Shown piece after piece: positions 9,238 to 17,919 of a stretch of DNA of 64,000 nucleotides. How positions within the stretch are numbered: position 1 is the stretch's first letter; each line of letters opens with the position of its first letter. Location of the stretch: positions 1-64,000 of the forward strand of contig JAICJH010000014.1 of assembly GCA_025928545.1 (NCBI GenBank), read 5' to 3'. The DNA is from Bryobacteraceae bacterium. GTDB lineage: Bacteria; Acidobacteriota; Terriglobia; Bryobacterales; Bryobacteraceae. The position numbers and the translations under genes are program-made. The notes beneath the pieces were generated by a model. That model saw nothing but the letters and a program-made list of their open reading frames with translations. It had not been told where the DNA came from and ran no database searches.

Positions 9238-9613
9238 TCCTTGCCTCCGCGGCGGGTTCAGAGTTAGTTACGATCTCCACTTTGCCTTTGAAGACAGCAC
9301 CTTCTTCAATCACGATGCCGCGCGTCTTCACATCGCCGGTCAACCGTCCCGAGGAGCGAATGGAGGTTTTTTCGGATGACTCGACGTTGCCGGTCAGGGT
9401 TCCGCTGATATCCACTTCGCGCGCGCGCGCATTCGCAACAACTTTCCCTTCGGGCCCGATGGTCAGCCGACAGTTTGAGATATTGAGGTCACCTTCCAAC
9501 TCGCCGTTGAGAAATACGTCTTCTTCGCTGTCAAGGCGGCCTTTGATGACCATACCTTTTCCGATCACCACGTGCGCGTCCGCGCCGGAATTGTGTTTTG
9601 CCGATTGGAACAC
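9227..9613 (-). CDS. Bactofilin (polymer-forming cytoskeletal protein)
   Basis: Encodes 128 residues of the bactofilin (DUF583) family. A short polar head is followed by a regular right-handed beta-helix pattern of short repeats (VIKGRLDSEEDVFLNGELEGDL, then ISGTLTGNVESS and IRSSGRLTGDVKTRG) and a polar tail. Bactofilins polymerise without nucleotide into membrane-associated filaments that position cell-wall enzymes. The 11-base overlap with the pseudokinase-SPOR gene downstream implies coupled translation and probably a common role in the envelope. The 189 bases upstream carry no other gene and should hold the promoter. Confidence 0.92.
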   Translation of the reverse strand: MFQSAKHNSGADAHVVIGKGMVIKGRLDSEEDVFLNGELEGDLNISNCRLTIGPEGKVVANARAREVDISGTLTGNVESSEKTSIRSSGRLTGDVKTRGIVIEEGAVFKGKVEIVTNSEPAAEARNAE

Positions 9614-9802
9614 TTATTAGACCTTTCTTCCGCTGGATTGTGTGACTGCAAAACCGGCTGCATCCAGGATGCCCGGTGGTGGCGACAATGACCGAGCCAT
9701 CGGAAAAATATTCCCGAACCTGGAGATGATTTGAAGTGGTGAGCAGTTTCTGTACCATTGGTAACGAGATACAGAACGGCGTTCGCGAGGGCGCGTCGCG
9801 TT

Positions 9803-10933
9803 TTACCGCGGCGGACTGGCGTGACGTCGATACAGTTCTGCGAGCCGCGATGTTTCGTCGGCAGGCCGCACCTTCTGCCGCTCGAGCCAGTCTTGCCAGC
9901 CATCTTCAATTTTTGCTCCGGCTGCGAGCAGGGTTTCGATGACCGGAATGAAGCGCGCGCCGGAATCGCCGTGTTCATAGCACCATTCCGCCTGGCCGAG
10001 GGCTGTGCCGCCATACTGATTCCGTGCTTCGAGCCGAGCGCCGCGCTTCAAAAGCAGCTGGATCATGGAGAGATTACCCGCGATCACTGCCCAATGCAGC
10101 GCAGTCTGATTCGTGCCGCCCTGGCCGGACAGATCGGCGCCGCGATTGAGGAGAAATTCCACAACGTCCGGATAGCCGTAGGCGCACGCCCACAGAAAAC
10201 CTCTTTGTAATTGGGCGCTGGTGGCGGACGATAGACCGGAGATGACGGCGGCCAGGTCTCCGGTGCCGGCCGCAGTTTCGACATTGAGCTGTGCACCGCG
10301 GGAGCCGAGAAACTTCGCGGCCCTACCCTGCCCATTCCACAGGCAAGCCTCGACTGCATTGTGCCCGTTGCCTCCGGCGCCGGCTGTATCACTGGCTGCG
10401 CCGTGGTCGAGCAGAAACTGGAGGAGCGGTTCCTGCACGCCGGCGCGTTGCGGGTGGACGCTGGTTGCCGTCAGGGCGAGGACAGTGCATCGGCCCCCGT
10501 AGGCGTTCATTTCCGCATGGACGTCCGCACCGGAATCGAGCAGGAATGCGGCGATTTCAACGATGTTCTTCGGGCTCTTCTGGCGGTAGTCTTCAACCCC
10601 ATTGGCCGCGACGTAGTGCAGCAGCGTGGCGTGATGAGTTCGCATGGAGCGCGCGGCAACGAGCTGCGGATTCTGCTGGATTCGATGCCGCAAAGTTTGC
10701 ATGTCTCCGGAAACGATTGCATCGGCAGCGACTTCGAAGGCAGCCTCGGGAGAATCGCCATTGCTGAGGGCTTTGATCTGTTTTTCGAAGACGGGCCAGC
10801 TTTCGAAACCGTGCATGGCGGCGATGAAGAGCTGTGCGTCGGCCAGGGTCGGCGTGGATGCCAGCAGCAGATCTTTGGCCTGCGCCTCATACAGTTCGAG
10901 GGCTGGGCATGGAGGGAGCGGCCGAACCTGCAT
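9803..10933 (-). CDS. Ankyrin-repeat protein
   Basis: Encodes 376 residues without a signal peptide or membrane helix. Ankyrin repeats are visible from about residue 95 to 345: THHATLLHYVAANG, IVEIAAFLLDSGADVHAEMN, LLQFLLDHGAASDTAG, GYPDVVEFLLNRGADLSGQG, TNQTALHWAVIAGNLSMIQLLLKRGA and a last one with VIETLLAAGAKIEDG. The first 90 residues are helical and resemble the N-terminal part of other bacterial ankyrin proteins (AQAKDLLLAS, AQLFIAAMHGFESWPVFEKQ). It is probably a cytoplasmic protein-binding scaffold. No enzymatic domain is seen and the partner is unknown. Confidence 0.88.
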   Translation of the reverse strand: MQVRPLPPCPALELYEAQAKDLLLASTPTLADAQLFIAAMHGFESWPVFEKQIKALSNGDSPEAAFEVAADAIVSGDMQTLRHRIQQNPQLVAARSMRTHHATLLHYVAANGVEDYRQKSPKNIVEIAAFLLDSGADVHAEMNAYGGRCTVLALTATSVHPQRAGVQEPLLQFLLDHGAASDTAGAGGNGHNAVEACLWNGQGRAAKFLGSRGAQLNVETAAGTGDLAAVISGLSSATSAQLQRGFLWACAYGYPDVVEFLLNRGADLSGQGGTNQTALHWAVIAGNLSMIQLLLKRGARLEARNQYGGTALGQAEWCYEHGDSGARFIPVIETLLAAGAKIEDGWQDWLERQKVRPADETSRLAELYRRHASPPR

Positions 10934-10969
10934 AAATGTGCTTACTGTCCCAGCTTCCTCAACTTGCCT

Positions 10970-11296
10970 TTAGGTCCATACGAGGCGACGCAAATCATCC
11001 GGGGGGAGTTGCAGATCGGCGGCGAATTCGCAGGCGAGGTTCCAGCAGCGCAGCTTGATAGCCTCCGCTGCGCTGGCGATCGCAAAGCCAAATCGTACCA
11101 GGGGATCTACTTCCTGGATTCTCGCCAATTGCACTGCCAGTCTTTCGATCAGCAGCGTATCGGTAATAGCGCAGGAAGAATGGATCCGGGTCAATTCCTC
11201 AACGATCAACGCGAACATTTCACGAACCGGTCCGGTAACGTGCGCCGGAATCTGAACGATTCCTGTTTCAGAGGAAGGGTCGTAATCGTTTCCCAT
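10970..11296 (-). CDS. Hypothetical helical protein
   Basis: Encodes 108 residues. The frame is open further upstream, but a strong ribosome site (GGAGGTG, 7 bases before the ATG at 11296) fixes the start. The product is mostly helical: REMFALIVEELTRIHSS, TDTLLIERLAVQLARIQEVDPL, then CEFAADLQLPPDDLRRLVW. The middle pattern (ITDT, LIERLA, LAR) and the end (LQLPPDDLRRL) faintly recall phage P27-type small terminase subunits. No large terminase or other phage gene is nearby, so I do not assign that function. It precedes the ankyrin gene by 36 bases in the same direction and may be co-transcribed with it. Confidence 0.65.
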   Translation of the reverse strand: MGNDYDPSSETGIVQIPAHVTGPVREMFALIVEELTRIHSSCAITDTLLIERLAVQLARIQEVDPLVRFGFAIASAAEAIKLRCWNLACEFAADLQLPPDDLRRLVWT

Positions 11297-11431
11297 TTTA
11301 CTCACCTCCACGGGCTCCGGGGGCGAGCTCGGATGCCCCCGCAGATGCACGGAAGAGGCCGAATCATGCAAACAGGAAACTTACCGGCGGACGATTCCCC
11401 GCCCTGCCGCCGCCGTCTACACAGGCATTGC

Positions 11432-12586
11432 TTAACGCCTCTCATCGCGCTTATGCCAATCCTCTTTGTATAAATCAAAATGCACGTTCTCGCGGGGATG
11501 CTCCGCGACGAAATCTTCATTCAGAATCACTCCGAGCCCCGGCCCTTCCGGCAAGCTGAAGTAACCGTCCACCACTTCGGGGTACTGGACCACCGCGCCT
11601 TTCACCCAGGCATCGGCAAAATCGTTGAAGTGTTCCTGAATCTTGAAATTCGGAATCCCCGCCGCAAGATGCAGATTCGCCGCGGTGGCCACCGGTCCGC
11701 AAACATTGTGGGGGGCCATCAGCATGTAATACGATTCCGCCCATGCAGCTAACCTGCGCGCCTCGGAAATTCCCCCGAAGTGCGAAAGATCGATCTGGAC
11801 GATGTCGCAGCACTGCAGTTCGAAGAGCTCGCGGCATTCCACTTTTGTATGAATCCGCTCGCCGGTCGCAATCGGGGTGTGGGTCACGGCGTCGGCGACT
11901 TTCTTCAACGCAGCCAGATTCTCCGGCGGGACCGGCTCCTCGAACCAACCCGGCCGGAAGGGCGCCAGATCGTTGGCAATCCCGATGGCCACGGCCGGAT
12001 TGAACCTGCCATGCATTTCAACGAAGATATCGAAATCCGGACCCACGGCATCCCGCACCGCTTCCACCAGCGAGATCGAACGCATGCGCTCTTTGCGGTC
12101 CAGTTCATAGAACCCGGCGCCGAACGGATCGAGCTTGGCGGCCTCGTATCCGCGCGCCACCACACGTTTCGCGGCTTTGGCGAATTCCTCCGGGGTGCGC
12201 TCCACCGTATACCAGCCATTCGCGTAGGCTTTGATTTTCTGCCGGACCGCGCCGCCCATCAACCGGTAGACCGGCTGGTTCAGCGCTTTGCCGACAATGT
12301 CCCAGCAGGCCATTTCGATGAGAGAAATTCCGCTCATCGCCACTTCGCCCGCGCGGCTGTAGTCGTTGCGCCGCATCGTGTCCACAATGAGATCGCGGTC
12401 GAAGGGATCTTTTCCGATTACGTGGCGCGGTGCGGCTTCGGAGAGATAGCCAAGCAGCGCGTCGGTGTTATTGATCATGCGGACTTCGCCCACGCCGCTT
12501 AACCCCTCGTCGGTATCGACGATAACGAAGGTCAGATTGCGCCAGGGGGTGCCCATTACCAGGGGCCGAACTCGAGTGATTTTCAT
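11432..12586 (-). CDS. Enolase-superfamily sugar-acid dehydratase (mandelate racemase/muconate lactonizing type)
   Basis: Encodes 384 residues. The N-terminal capping domain (MKITRVRPLVMGTPWRN) is followed by a TIM barrel with the superfamily residues: KLDPFG after the second strand, EMHGRF, WFEEPVPPEN, TGERIHTK, IDLSHFGGISEARRLA and APHNVCGPVATAANLHLAA. The HGRF and KLDPF pattern places it nearer galactonate/mannonate dehydratases than mandelate racemase. Such enzymes abstract an alpha proton of an acid sugar with Mg2+ and usually eliminate water. Exact substrate specificity cannot be read from sequence, and no sugar-acid kinase or aldolase lies next to it. Confidence 0.88.
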   Translation of the reverse strand: MKITRVRPLVMGTPWRNLTFVIVDTDEGLSGVGEVRMINNTDALLGYLSEAAPRHVIGKDPFDRDLIVDTMRRNDYSRAGEVAMSGISLIEMACWDIVGKALNQPVYRLMGGAVRQKIKAYANGWYTVERTPEEFAKAAKRVVARGYEAAKLDPFGAGFYELDRKERMRSISLVEAVRDAVGPDFDIFVEMHGRFNPAVAIGIANDLAPFRPGWFEEPVPPENLAALKKVADAVTHTPIATGERIHTKVECRELFELQCCDIVQIDLSHFGGISEARRLAAWAESYYMLMAPHNVCGPVATAANLHLAAGIPNFKIQEHFNDFADAWVKGAVVQYPEVVDGYFSLPEGPGLGVILNEDFVAEHPRENVHFDLYKEDWHKRDERR

Positions 12587-12684
12587 GTGTCCTTCCAGCG
12601 TACATCCGGAAGGTTCGGCCAGACAGGAATCGCTCAGGCGAAGAGGGACATCGTCACGATCAAGGGGCGTGAAAACAATGGCCT

Positions 12685-12714
12685 ATCGGCGTGCATCGGC
12701 GTGAATCGGCGGCT
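12685..12714. repeat. Three tandem 10-bp units
   Basis: The unit ATCGGCGTGC (12685-12694) is followed by ATCGGCGTGA and ATCGGCGGCT. The array ends at the stop codon of the PEP-CTERM metalloprotease gene. Similar ten-base periodic strings are, to my knowledge, dispersed in several bacterial genomes, but I cannot count copies here. Confidence 0.6.
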
Positions 12715-13825
12715 ATTTGTCGCGGTTCGGTGAGCGGTGCTGGATCGCCACTTGTTTTCGACGGTTTTGCAGGAGGCACATCGCGGCGAGACCTGCGCCC
12801 AGCAGGATCAGTGTGCCAGGTTCCGGAGCCGCGAGATTGTAACCAACCGCATCGAGCATATTGATCTCCGCGTTCCCGTCGGTGGTGATATCGAAGCTCC
12901 CGCCCGGGCAGCCGGTCGCATCCTGAACATGCGAACACGTGGTTGCAAAGTCCGCGTAATCGCTACCGTTGGAAATGGTGTTGAAAGCAGGTCCGCCGGT
13001 AACGCCCCCGTCATAGGAGAAATACGCTCCTGCCGGCGCCGACACAAGTCCGATATAGGCATTATTCAGTGCAAGGCTTCCGACGGCGTTATAACGAAAC
13101 AGGTCGCTTGCCGACGGAGTGCCCGTGCCGGCCGGCGCTCCTGTACCGGGATCGCATGGATCGCTCAGCGTGGAACTCTGTGTACTCATGCACGACGTCG
13201 TTCCCAGAATCTCGTCGGTTTCGTGTTCCACGATGCTGTAGTAGTCGTAGGCATTGGCAGCCTGAGAACCACCGAGTTGGCGATAGTAAAGCGATTGCCC
13301 GGTTTCACTTGCCAGGTTTGCCGGCGTGGTAATAATGATGACGCCGTTGTAACAACCGGAACTCACCCCGATCGTGCAGGGAGTCAGACCGGAAGTATAC
13401 CCCGCCACGTTGGTGTAACCCATCGCGGCCAGAAGCGCGCTCGCCGCCACGACGTTATCCGAACCATAAACCGCGTCATCGAAACTGTGGAGCGAGGCCA
13501 GTGCGCTGGTATCGAGAGAACTTCCACTCCCCGTACCGGTCAGGACACTTAAATAGTCGCTGTAAGAGATGTAGTTTCTCGCTGTTGCGCTTCCGCCGAG
13601 CCCTATAATGCCCTGTTCGATATAGATGTTGGCATTTACGTTATTGAATGTGCCGTTATAGAGGTTTGCAATCGTGCCGTTCAGATAAGCGCAGGTCCCG
13701 GCCGCTGTCGCATCCACGCTGGAATCGCACGTATATGTGAGGCCCGAGGCACTGGCGCGCCCGGTGAGGCAAGATGCGGCCAATACGACCGCGACAGCTG
13801 TCCCGCAGAATTTTCCGAATGTCAT
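12713..13825 (-). CDS. PEP-CTERM anchored metalloprotease, NF038122-like
   Basis: Encodes 370 residues. I use the ATG at 13825, which has AGGAG 7 bases upstream and begins a clean signal peptide (MTFGKFCGTAVAVVLAAS). A longer frame to 13867 lacks such a site. The mature part is rich in Gly, Ser, Thr, Asn and Tyr. It carries the metal-binding-like motif IVEHETDEILG, which fits the HExxE pattern of the NF038122 group rather than HExxH. The C-terminus is a PEP-CTERM sorting signal: PEPGT, a hydrophobic helix (LILLGAGLAAMCLL), then basic NRRK. Such signals are processed by exosortase, and no exosortase gene lies in the window. Its likely place is the cell surface or exopolysaccharide matrix. Confidence 0.82.
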   Translation of the reverse strand: MTFGKFCGTAVAVVLAASCLTGRASASGLTYTCDSSVDATAAGTCAYLNGTIANLYNGTFNNVNANIYIEQGIIGLGGSATARNYISYSDYLSVLTGTGSGSSLDTSALASLHSFDDAVYGSDNVVAASALLAAMGYTNVAGYTSGLTPCTIGVSSGCYNGVIIITTPANLASETGQSLYYRQLGGSQAANAYDYYSIVEHETDEILGTTSCMSTQSSTLSDPCDPGTGAPAGTGTPSASDLFRYNAVGSLALNNAYIGLVSAPAGAYFSYDGGVTGGPAFNTISNGSDYADFATTCSHVQDATGCPGGSFDITTDGNAEINMLDAVGYNLAAPEPGTLILLGAGLAAMCLLQNRRKQVAIQHRSPNRDK

Positions 13826-13901
13826 GCACTCTCCTGCCGATCTTTTTGCCGGAAATATTCCGGTCATGTGCCGATAATGTTCGCCGGCAAGTCGGGTCAG
13901 A

Positions 13902-14753
13902 CTATGATAGCGCGAGCAGGCCGAATCCCGCGGGGCCGTGACCGAAATGACGCCGCAGAGTCACTGCCTTACTACGCATGCAAGCCAGTACTTCACGCTG
14001 GAATTCCGGCTCAAGCCATTCCTCCCACCCGTGCCGCGCGCAAATTGCGGCTGCCACCGAACGGGTGGTGGCGCCGGACGGCTTTTCGGATCGCACATGG
14101 AACGGATCGGCAATCACCGGGCCGTTGGAAAAGGCTGCCGCTTTGTCGACCAGTATCTCGGGATCGCAGGGCAGAATCGGCGCCAGGGTGGCCGAGGTTT
14201 CGATTCCGACGTCGGAGAGAGACCGCAGGGTGCGCCAGCGTTCTTCGATCGACACGCAATGCGGTTCGAAAATTCTGCGCACGTCGTCGCGGTTCGTCGT
14301 CACCGAGAAGCTGACGCGAAGCCTGGTGCGGGCTTTGAGCGCGATGAGCAAATCGAGATCGCGAAGAATCAGCGGTCCGCGGGTCTGAATTACAAAGACT
14401 TTCGGCGGCGCGGCAATCACCGCTTCCAGGATGGCTGGCATCAGTCGCCGGGTGGCCTCGGCCGGTTGATAAGGATCGGTCAGAGGAGAGCAGTAGATCA
14501 CCTGATCCGGCTTCAGGGCGCGGCGCAGGAGTTGGGCGGCATTCGTCTTGAAGGTAGTGAACGCGCCCCAGTGCTCCCAGTCTTCCTTTCGAAGTCCTCC
14601 ATGTACTCGCATGGTGGGAACGTAACAGTAGGAGCAGCCGAAAGTGCAGTTACGGGCGGGAGTCAGCGAGTGGGTGAAGCCTGCCTGGGCGAGAAAGCCG
14701 GAGACCGGGCTCAGAATGGACTTCGCATCGGCCTCGTAAATCTGGAACGGCAT
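13902..14753 (-). CDS. Radical SAM protein, SplB-like
   Basis: Encodes 283 residues. The cluster-binding motif is CTFGCSYC with cysteines 36, 40 and 43, following SLTPARN. Downstream are the SPL-family blocks YCSPLTDPYQPAE, VFVIQTRGPLILRDLDLL and RLRVSFSVTT. The spore photoproduct lyase family also includes many uncharacterised radical SAM proteins of non-sporulating bacteria, to which this one belongs. It lacks the C-terminal cysteine context I would expect for true photoproduct repair, so the reaction is unknown. The upstream gap holds a MITE-like inverted repeat. Confidence 0.85.
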   Translation of the reverse strand: MPFQIYEADAKSILSPVSGFLAQAGFTHSLTPARNCTFGCSYCYVPTMRVHGGLRKEDWEHWGAFTTFKTNAAQLLRRALKPDQVIYCSPLTDPYQPAEATRRLMPAILEAVIAAPPKVFVIQTRGPLILRDLDLLIALKARTRLRVSFSVTTNRDDVRRIFEPHCVSIEERWRTLRSLSDVGIETSATLAPILPCDPEILVDKAAAFSNGPVIADPFHVRSEKPSGATTRSVAAAICARHGWEEWLEPEFQREVLACMRSKAVTLRRHFGHGPAGFGLLALS

Positions 14754-14806
14754 TCAGGACCATGGCAAACAGGTCCGCCTCAATTGTATCCGGAATCCAG
14801 CGGCCA

Positions 14807-14928
14807 GGCAGGTTGCTGAAAAAGACCAATGGGCACCGCTTCCTCGCGGTCGCGGCTCGGTAAGTTGTCGCTATTGCGTAAGCGCATTTCTGAGCCGCGC
14901 CGTTTTCCGGGTTTTTCAGCAACCTGCC
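14807..14928. mobile_element. MITE-like element with 17-bp perfect terminal inverted repeats
   Basis: The left end GGCAGGTTGCTGAAAAA (14807-14823) is repeated exactly in reverse complement at 14912-14928. Inside, CGCGGCTC and GAGCCGCG form a second, nested inverted pair. The whole is 122 bp with no coding potential, so it would need a transposase in trans. No clear target duplication is seen. The right end lies 2 bases before the stop codon of the ceramidase-like gene. The ends resemble those of IS5/IS1182-type elements in my memory, which is not verified here. Confidence 0.7.
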
Positions 14929-14930
14929 AG

Positions 14931-16373
14931 TTACTCACCCGACTGGTGCATGAGATCGAGCGCAGTGGAAATAATTTTTCCTTCGGCACATCCGGGCTTC
15001 AGCCGTGAACCGATCACCTGGAAGCTCAGATGGCTGTACGCATCGTCGGAATAGATATACCCGGAGTTCGCACTGCCGTTGGCCAGCGTCACGACCATTG
15101 TTTTGTTTGCAGGCGCGGCTTGCTTCAGTTTGAGACCAATCTGGCTATATACCTCGCCATTCACCGTCACAAAATTGATATCGCCGATCCGGAGCAACCC
15201 GACCTTGAGATTGACATCGGCTCCTTCTTTATAACCGGGAAAAACATTCTCGCGCGCCGGATTCGCGGCGTCCAGACGTTCCCTGCCCGGACAGGTAAAA
15301 CGTTCCTGCCGAGCCCAGATGGCCGCGGTATCCACGGGTTGAATCTCCTCCCGCATTAGCCGCACCGCGGTCGAGCCGACCATCTGGCCGAGCATGGTCA
15401 CGTAATCGCCGGTGCGGGCGATCGATTTCTTGTAGGCTTCAAGATTCGCGGCCGGTATCGCCTGGCGGGTGGACGCGGCGGCGGCAGCATTGAAACCCTG
15501 TGCGGTGCTGTTGACCAGAGGCGGAGCCGGCGGGTCCACTGTCTGGGGCGCCTGGTGCTGTCCTTCGGTCAGGTACTGTCGCGACCGCAACATGTTTTGA
15601 GGAATAAATGCCAACCGCGGGTTCTGATCTCCGGACGTTCCCTGACTGAATACTGCGACCGTCCTGTTATCGAAAAGTTCTTCCACATAACGCGCTGCTT
15701 CGCCGGGAAAGTCCGCGCTGATCACGCCGCTGAGGTAGAAGTTGATCGGGTGCATGGCGTAATTGATGTACACGCCGATCGGCACCCGGTCCTGGCCGAC
15801 CAGTTCCACCACGGACAAACTCTTGTCCGACGAGCCTTGTGGGTTGGGTTCCTGACGCCATTCCAGCTTGCTGTTAAAAAGATCCCGGTTTACATTCAGG
15901 TCCAGGGTCGTTCTGCCGAAGCCGATGCTGGCCGGCGCCAGCTTTGCTTTTGCCATGTCCACCGCCGATACGATTGCCGCCGTAACCGTCGGGCCGTCGG
16001 GAAAGCCGGCGCCCAGCCCACCAGTGCTGGCGCTGTGTGAGTGCGTGGAGGAAATAACGTAGTTCTCGGGGGCGCATTTAGTGGACGTCGAAGATTTGAC
16101 GATGGCAGGGTCCACCACGTTGTCCCGGGCGCCACCGCTGTCCACGTTGACAAGCACCGCGCAGGCCGGCCCATTTTCGATCAGGATGGCGCGCACATAT
16201 AAATGGTCGCGGATGGAGTCCGTCGGTATCGGCAGCTGACTCGGCGCGGGGGTGATGTCCACTTTCGCGGCGCCGGCGCGCAGCCGGGGCGGCGTCGAGG
16301 CTTGTCCGAATGACAAAGCGGGAATCGCCAGGAATAGAATTCCGGGAACGTGGAGCGCGAAATTGAATTTCAT
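14931..16373 (-). CDS. Secreted neutral/alkaline ceramidase-like hydrolase
   Basis: Encodes 480 residues from the ATG at 16373, chosen because it begins the signal peptide (MKFNFALHVPGILFLAIPAL). The frame is open ten codons further. The mature protein has the zinc-amidase blocks of the neutral ceramidase N-terminal family (PF04734): RAGAAKVDITP, a short SSTHSHSASTGG metal motif, NYAMHPINFYLSGVISADFPG and QGTSGDQNPRL. True ceramidases are longer and carry a C-terminal Ig-like domain, so this is a related bacterial hydrolase with unknown substrate. Its stop codon directly abuts the MITE-like repeat. Confidence 0.82.
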   Translation of the reverse strand: MKFNFALHVPGILFLAIPALSFGQASTPPRLRAGAAKVDITPAPSQLPIPTDSIRDHLYVRAILIENGPACAVLVNVDSGGARDNVVDPAIVKSSTSTKCAPENYVISSTHSHSASTGGLGAGFPDGPTVTAAIVSAVDMAKAKLAPASIGFGRTTLDLNVNRDLFNSKLEWRQEPNPQGSSDKSLSVVELVGQDRVPIGVYINYAMHPINFYLSGVISADFPGEAARYVEELFDNRTVAVFSQGTSGDQNPRLAFIPQNMLRSRQYLTEGQHQAPQTVDPPAPPLVNSTAQGFNAAAAASTRQAIPAANLEAYKKSIARTGDYVTMLGQMVGSTAVRLMREEIQPVDTAAIWARQERFTCPGRERLDAANPARENVFPGYKEGADVNLKVGLLRIGDINFVTVNGEVYSQIGLKLKQAAPANKTMVVTLANGSANSGYIYSDDAYSHLSFQVIGSRLKPGCAEGKIISTALDLMHQSGE

Positions 16374-16537
16374 GAAGGTAGCCCAGGGGAAGGCTAGCAC
16401 CAATTCAGGTCTTTTGGATGGATGCTTCGGCTCTTGCTGCCGTCAGACCGGCGCTTGCGGACTATTTCGTTCCGTATCAAGCTTTTCTTTTCAACGTGTT
16501 AGGTTCCGCCTGACTCGAAATCGCTCTGCGTGTTAAC

Positions 16538-17734
16538 ATGGGCGCGATGCGTCTTCCAACTGCTGATCCGCAGGGAGCATCGAACCTGAATCCTGCGCTG
16601 GATGGTGCGTCGATACGACTTCAACTCGAAAGAGTTCTCGCCAGCGATCTCTTCCAGCACAGCAGGCGATACCCCGCCCTCCTGCGCTATGTCGTTGAAC
16701 ATGCCGTCAACGGAACCACGGATGAACTGAAAGAGCGCACGCTGGGCGTAATCGTTTTCAAGCGGTCGCCGGAGTACGATACCAGTGCGGATCCTGTTGT
16801 CCGAACCACTGCCTCCGAAGTCAGGAAGCGCCTGGAGACCTACTATTCCGAGCCTGCGCACGCGGAGGAACTCCGCATCGCGCTACCCGTCGGAACTTAC
16901 ATCCCCGAGTTTCGGCCCGCGCCCGAACTGATCGCCGCCCCGCCACCGCCGCCGGCGATAGCGCAATCCCGCGCCTTCACAGGCTTCAGGGACTGGCGCA
17001 TTTGGGCAATTGCAGTGTTGCTCCTGATCACTGCCGATGTCGGCGTGGCCCTCAGAATGGGCACACAGGCGAACGCGCTTCATCAGTTCTGGGACCCCGT
17101 TTTCAAAACGCCGACGCCCGTGCTCATGGTCTTCGAAACCCTGATGGCGATTCCAAAGCCGTCCCTCACCCAATCTGCCGCTCAGGTGCAGGAGGTGATG
17201 GATCCGAATCTTTTCCTGATCGTGAATGAAGGCAACTCCCGAATCGCTGCGTACTTCAGCGCAAATGGAAAAGCGGTGGAGTATGAGCTGGCCAGAAATG
17301 TCACAGTTGCGAAAATGCGCACGCGCCCGTTTATTCTGAAAGGCGCCTTCAATAACCCGCTTACCTGGCAGGCCGTCGCCTCCTTCCGTTATGCCCTGAA
17401 TCTGGATCGGGCCGCCCTTGTCCGGCAAATCGTCGACCGCGACAATCCGAGTCGACATTGGGATGCCCCGATGACGGATCTGAAAAAAGACTATGCGCTC
17501 ATCGCCCGGGCGCCGGAACCGCGGACCGGACAAACAATGATCGTGATCGCCGGCCTTGGCGAAAGGGGCGGGGCTGCGGCAACCGAATTCCTGACGAACC
17601 CGAAGTACATGGAACGCTTCGCGGCACAGGCTCCGCGCGGCTGGGAGCATCGCAATTTGGAGATCGTGCTGGAAACCGAATTGGCCAATGGCGATTGGGG
17701 CGAACCTCGCATGATCGCCAACTACGTTTGGTAA
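16538..17734 (+). CDS. Membrane protein with acidobacterial regulator-type N-terminal domain
   Basis: Encodes 398 residues. The first 120 residues show a conserved block: SRRYPALLRYVVEHAVNG, LKERTLGVIVFKRSPEYDT, DPVVRTTASEVRKRLETYY and an IALPVGTYIPEF end. I know this block from many acidobacterial proteins that continue with a membrane helix and TPR or TolB repeats. Here a Pro-rich linker and one membrane helix (WAIAVLLLITADVGVAL) lead to about 220 residues with no repeat that I recognise (LKGAFNNPLTWQAV, MIVIAGLGERGG, NLEIVLETELANGD). The N-terminal block may bind DNA or protein, but that is not established. It starts the plus-strand group. Confidence 0.75.
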   Translation: MGAMRLPTADPQGASNLNPALDGASIRLQLERVLASDLFQHSRRYPALLRYVVEHAVNGTTDELKERTLGVIVFKRSPEYDTSADPVVRTTASEVRKRLETYYSEPAHAEELRIALPVGTYIPEFRPAPELIAAPPPPPAIAQSRAFTGFRDWRIWAIAVLLLITADVGVALRMGTQANALHQFWDPVFKTPTPVLMVFETLMAIPKPSLTQSAAQVQEVMDPNLFLIVNEGNSRIAAYFSANGKAVEYELARNVTVAKMRTRPFILKGAFNNPLTWQAVASFRYALNLDRAALVRQIVDRDNPSRHWDAPMTDLKKDYALIARAPEPRTGQTMIVIAGLGERGGAAATEFLTNPKYMERFAAQAPRGWEHRNLEIVLETELANGDWGEPRMIANYVW

Positions 17735-17789
17735 CTCCGCCAGCCGGCAACCGTTTGGCAGCGCAAATATATGGTTTTGCAGCATCTAA

Positions 17790-17850
17790 TGCCGTAACAA
17801 CTGCCGTATCGTACAGGCGTTTTCAACCACGGCCAGCCGTATTCGTTGTA
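17790..17850 (+). promoter_or_regulatory. Repeated TGCCGTA element upstream of the esterase gene
   Basis: TGCCGTA occurs twice with a 12-base period at 17790 and 17802. The 20-base string here differs by a single base from that at 20209-20228, upstream of the GntR gene. TTCGTTGTA follows 52 bases after the first copy here and 51 bases after it in the other region. Shared architecture in two upstream regions around a regulator suggests an operator. This is inference. Confidence 0.5.
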
Positions 17851-17919
17851 TCCTCTGAGAGCTAAGCTGACAATCGTCGGCAATGCACGCAGTCATCAAA
17901 AACGCCGCCGGGTTCCTCT

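Noticed and set aside
10970..11296. Phage small terminase subunit
   Set aside because: Only a vague helical pattern; no large terminase or other phage gene nearby.
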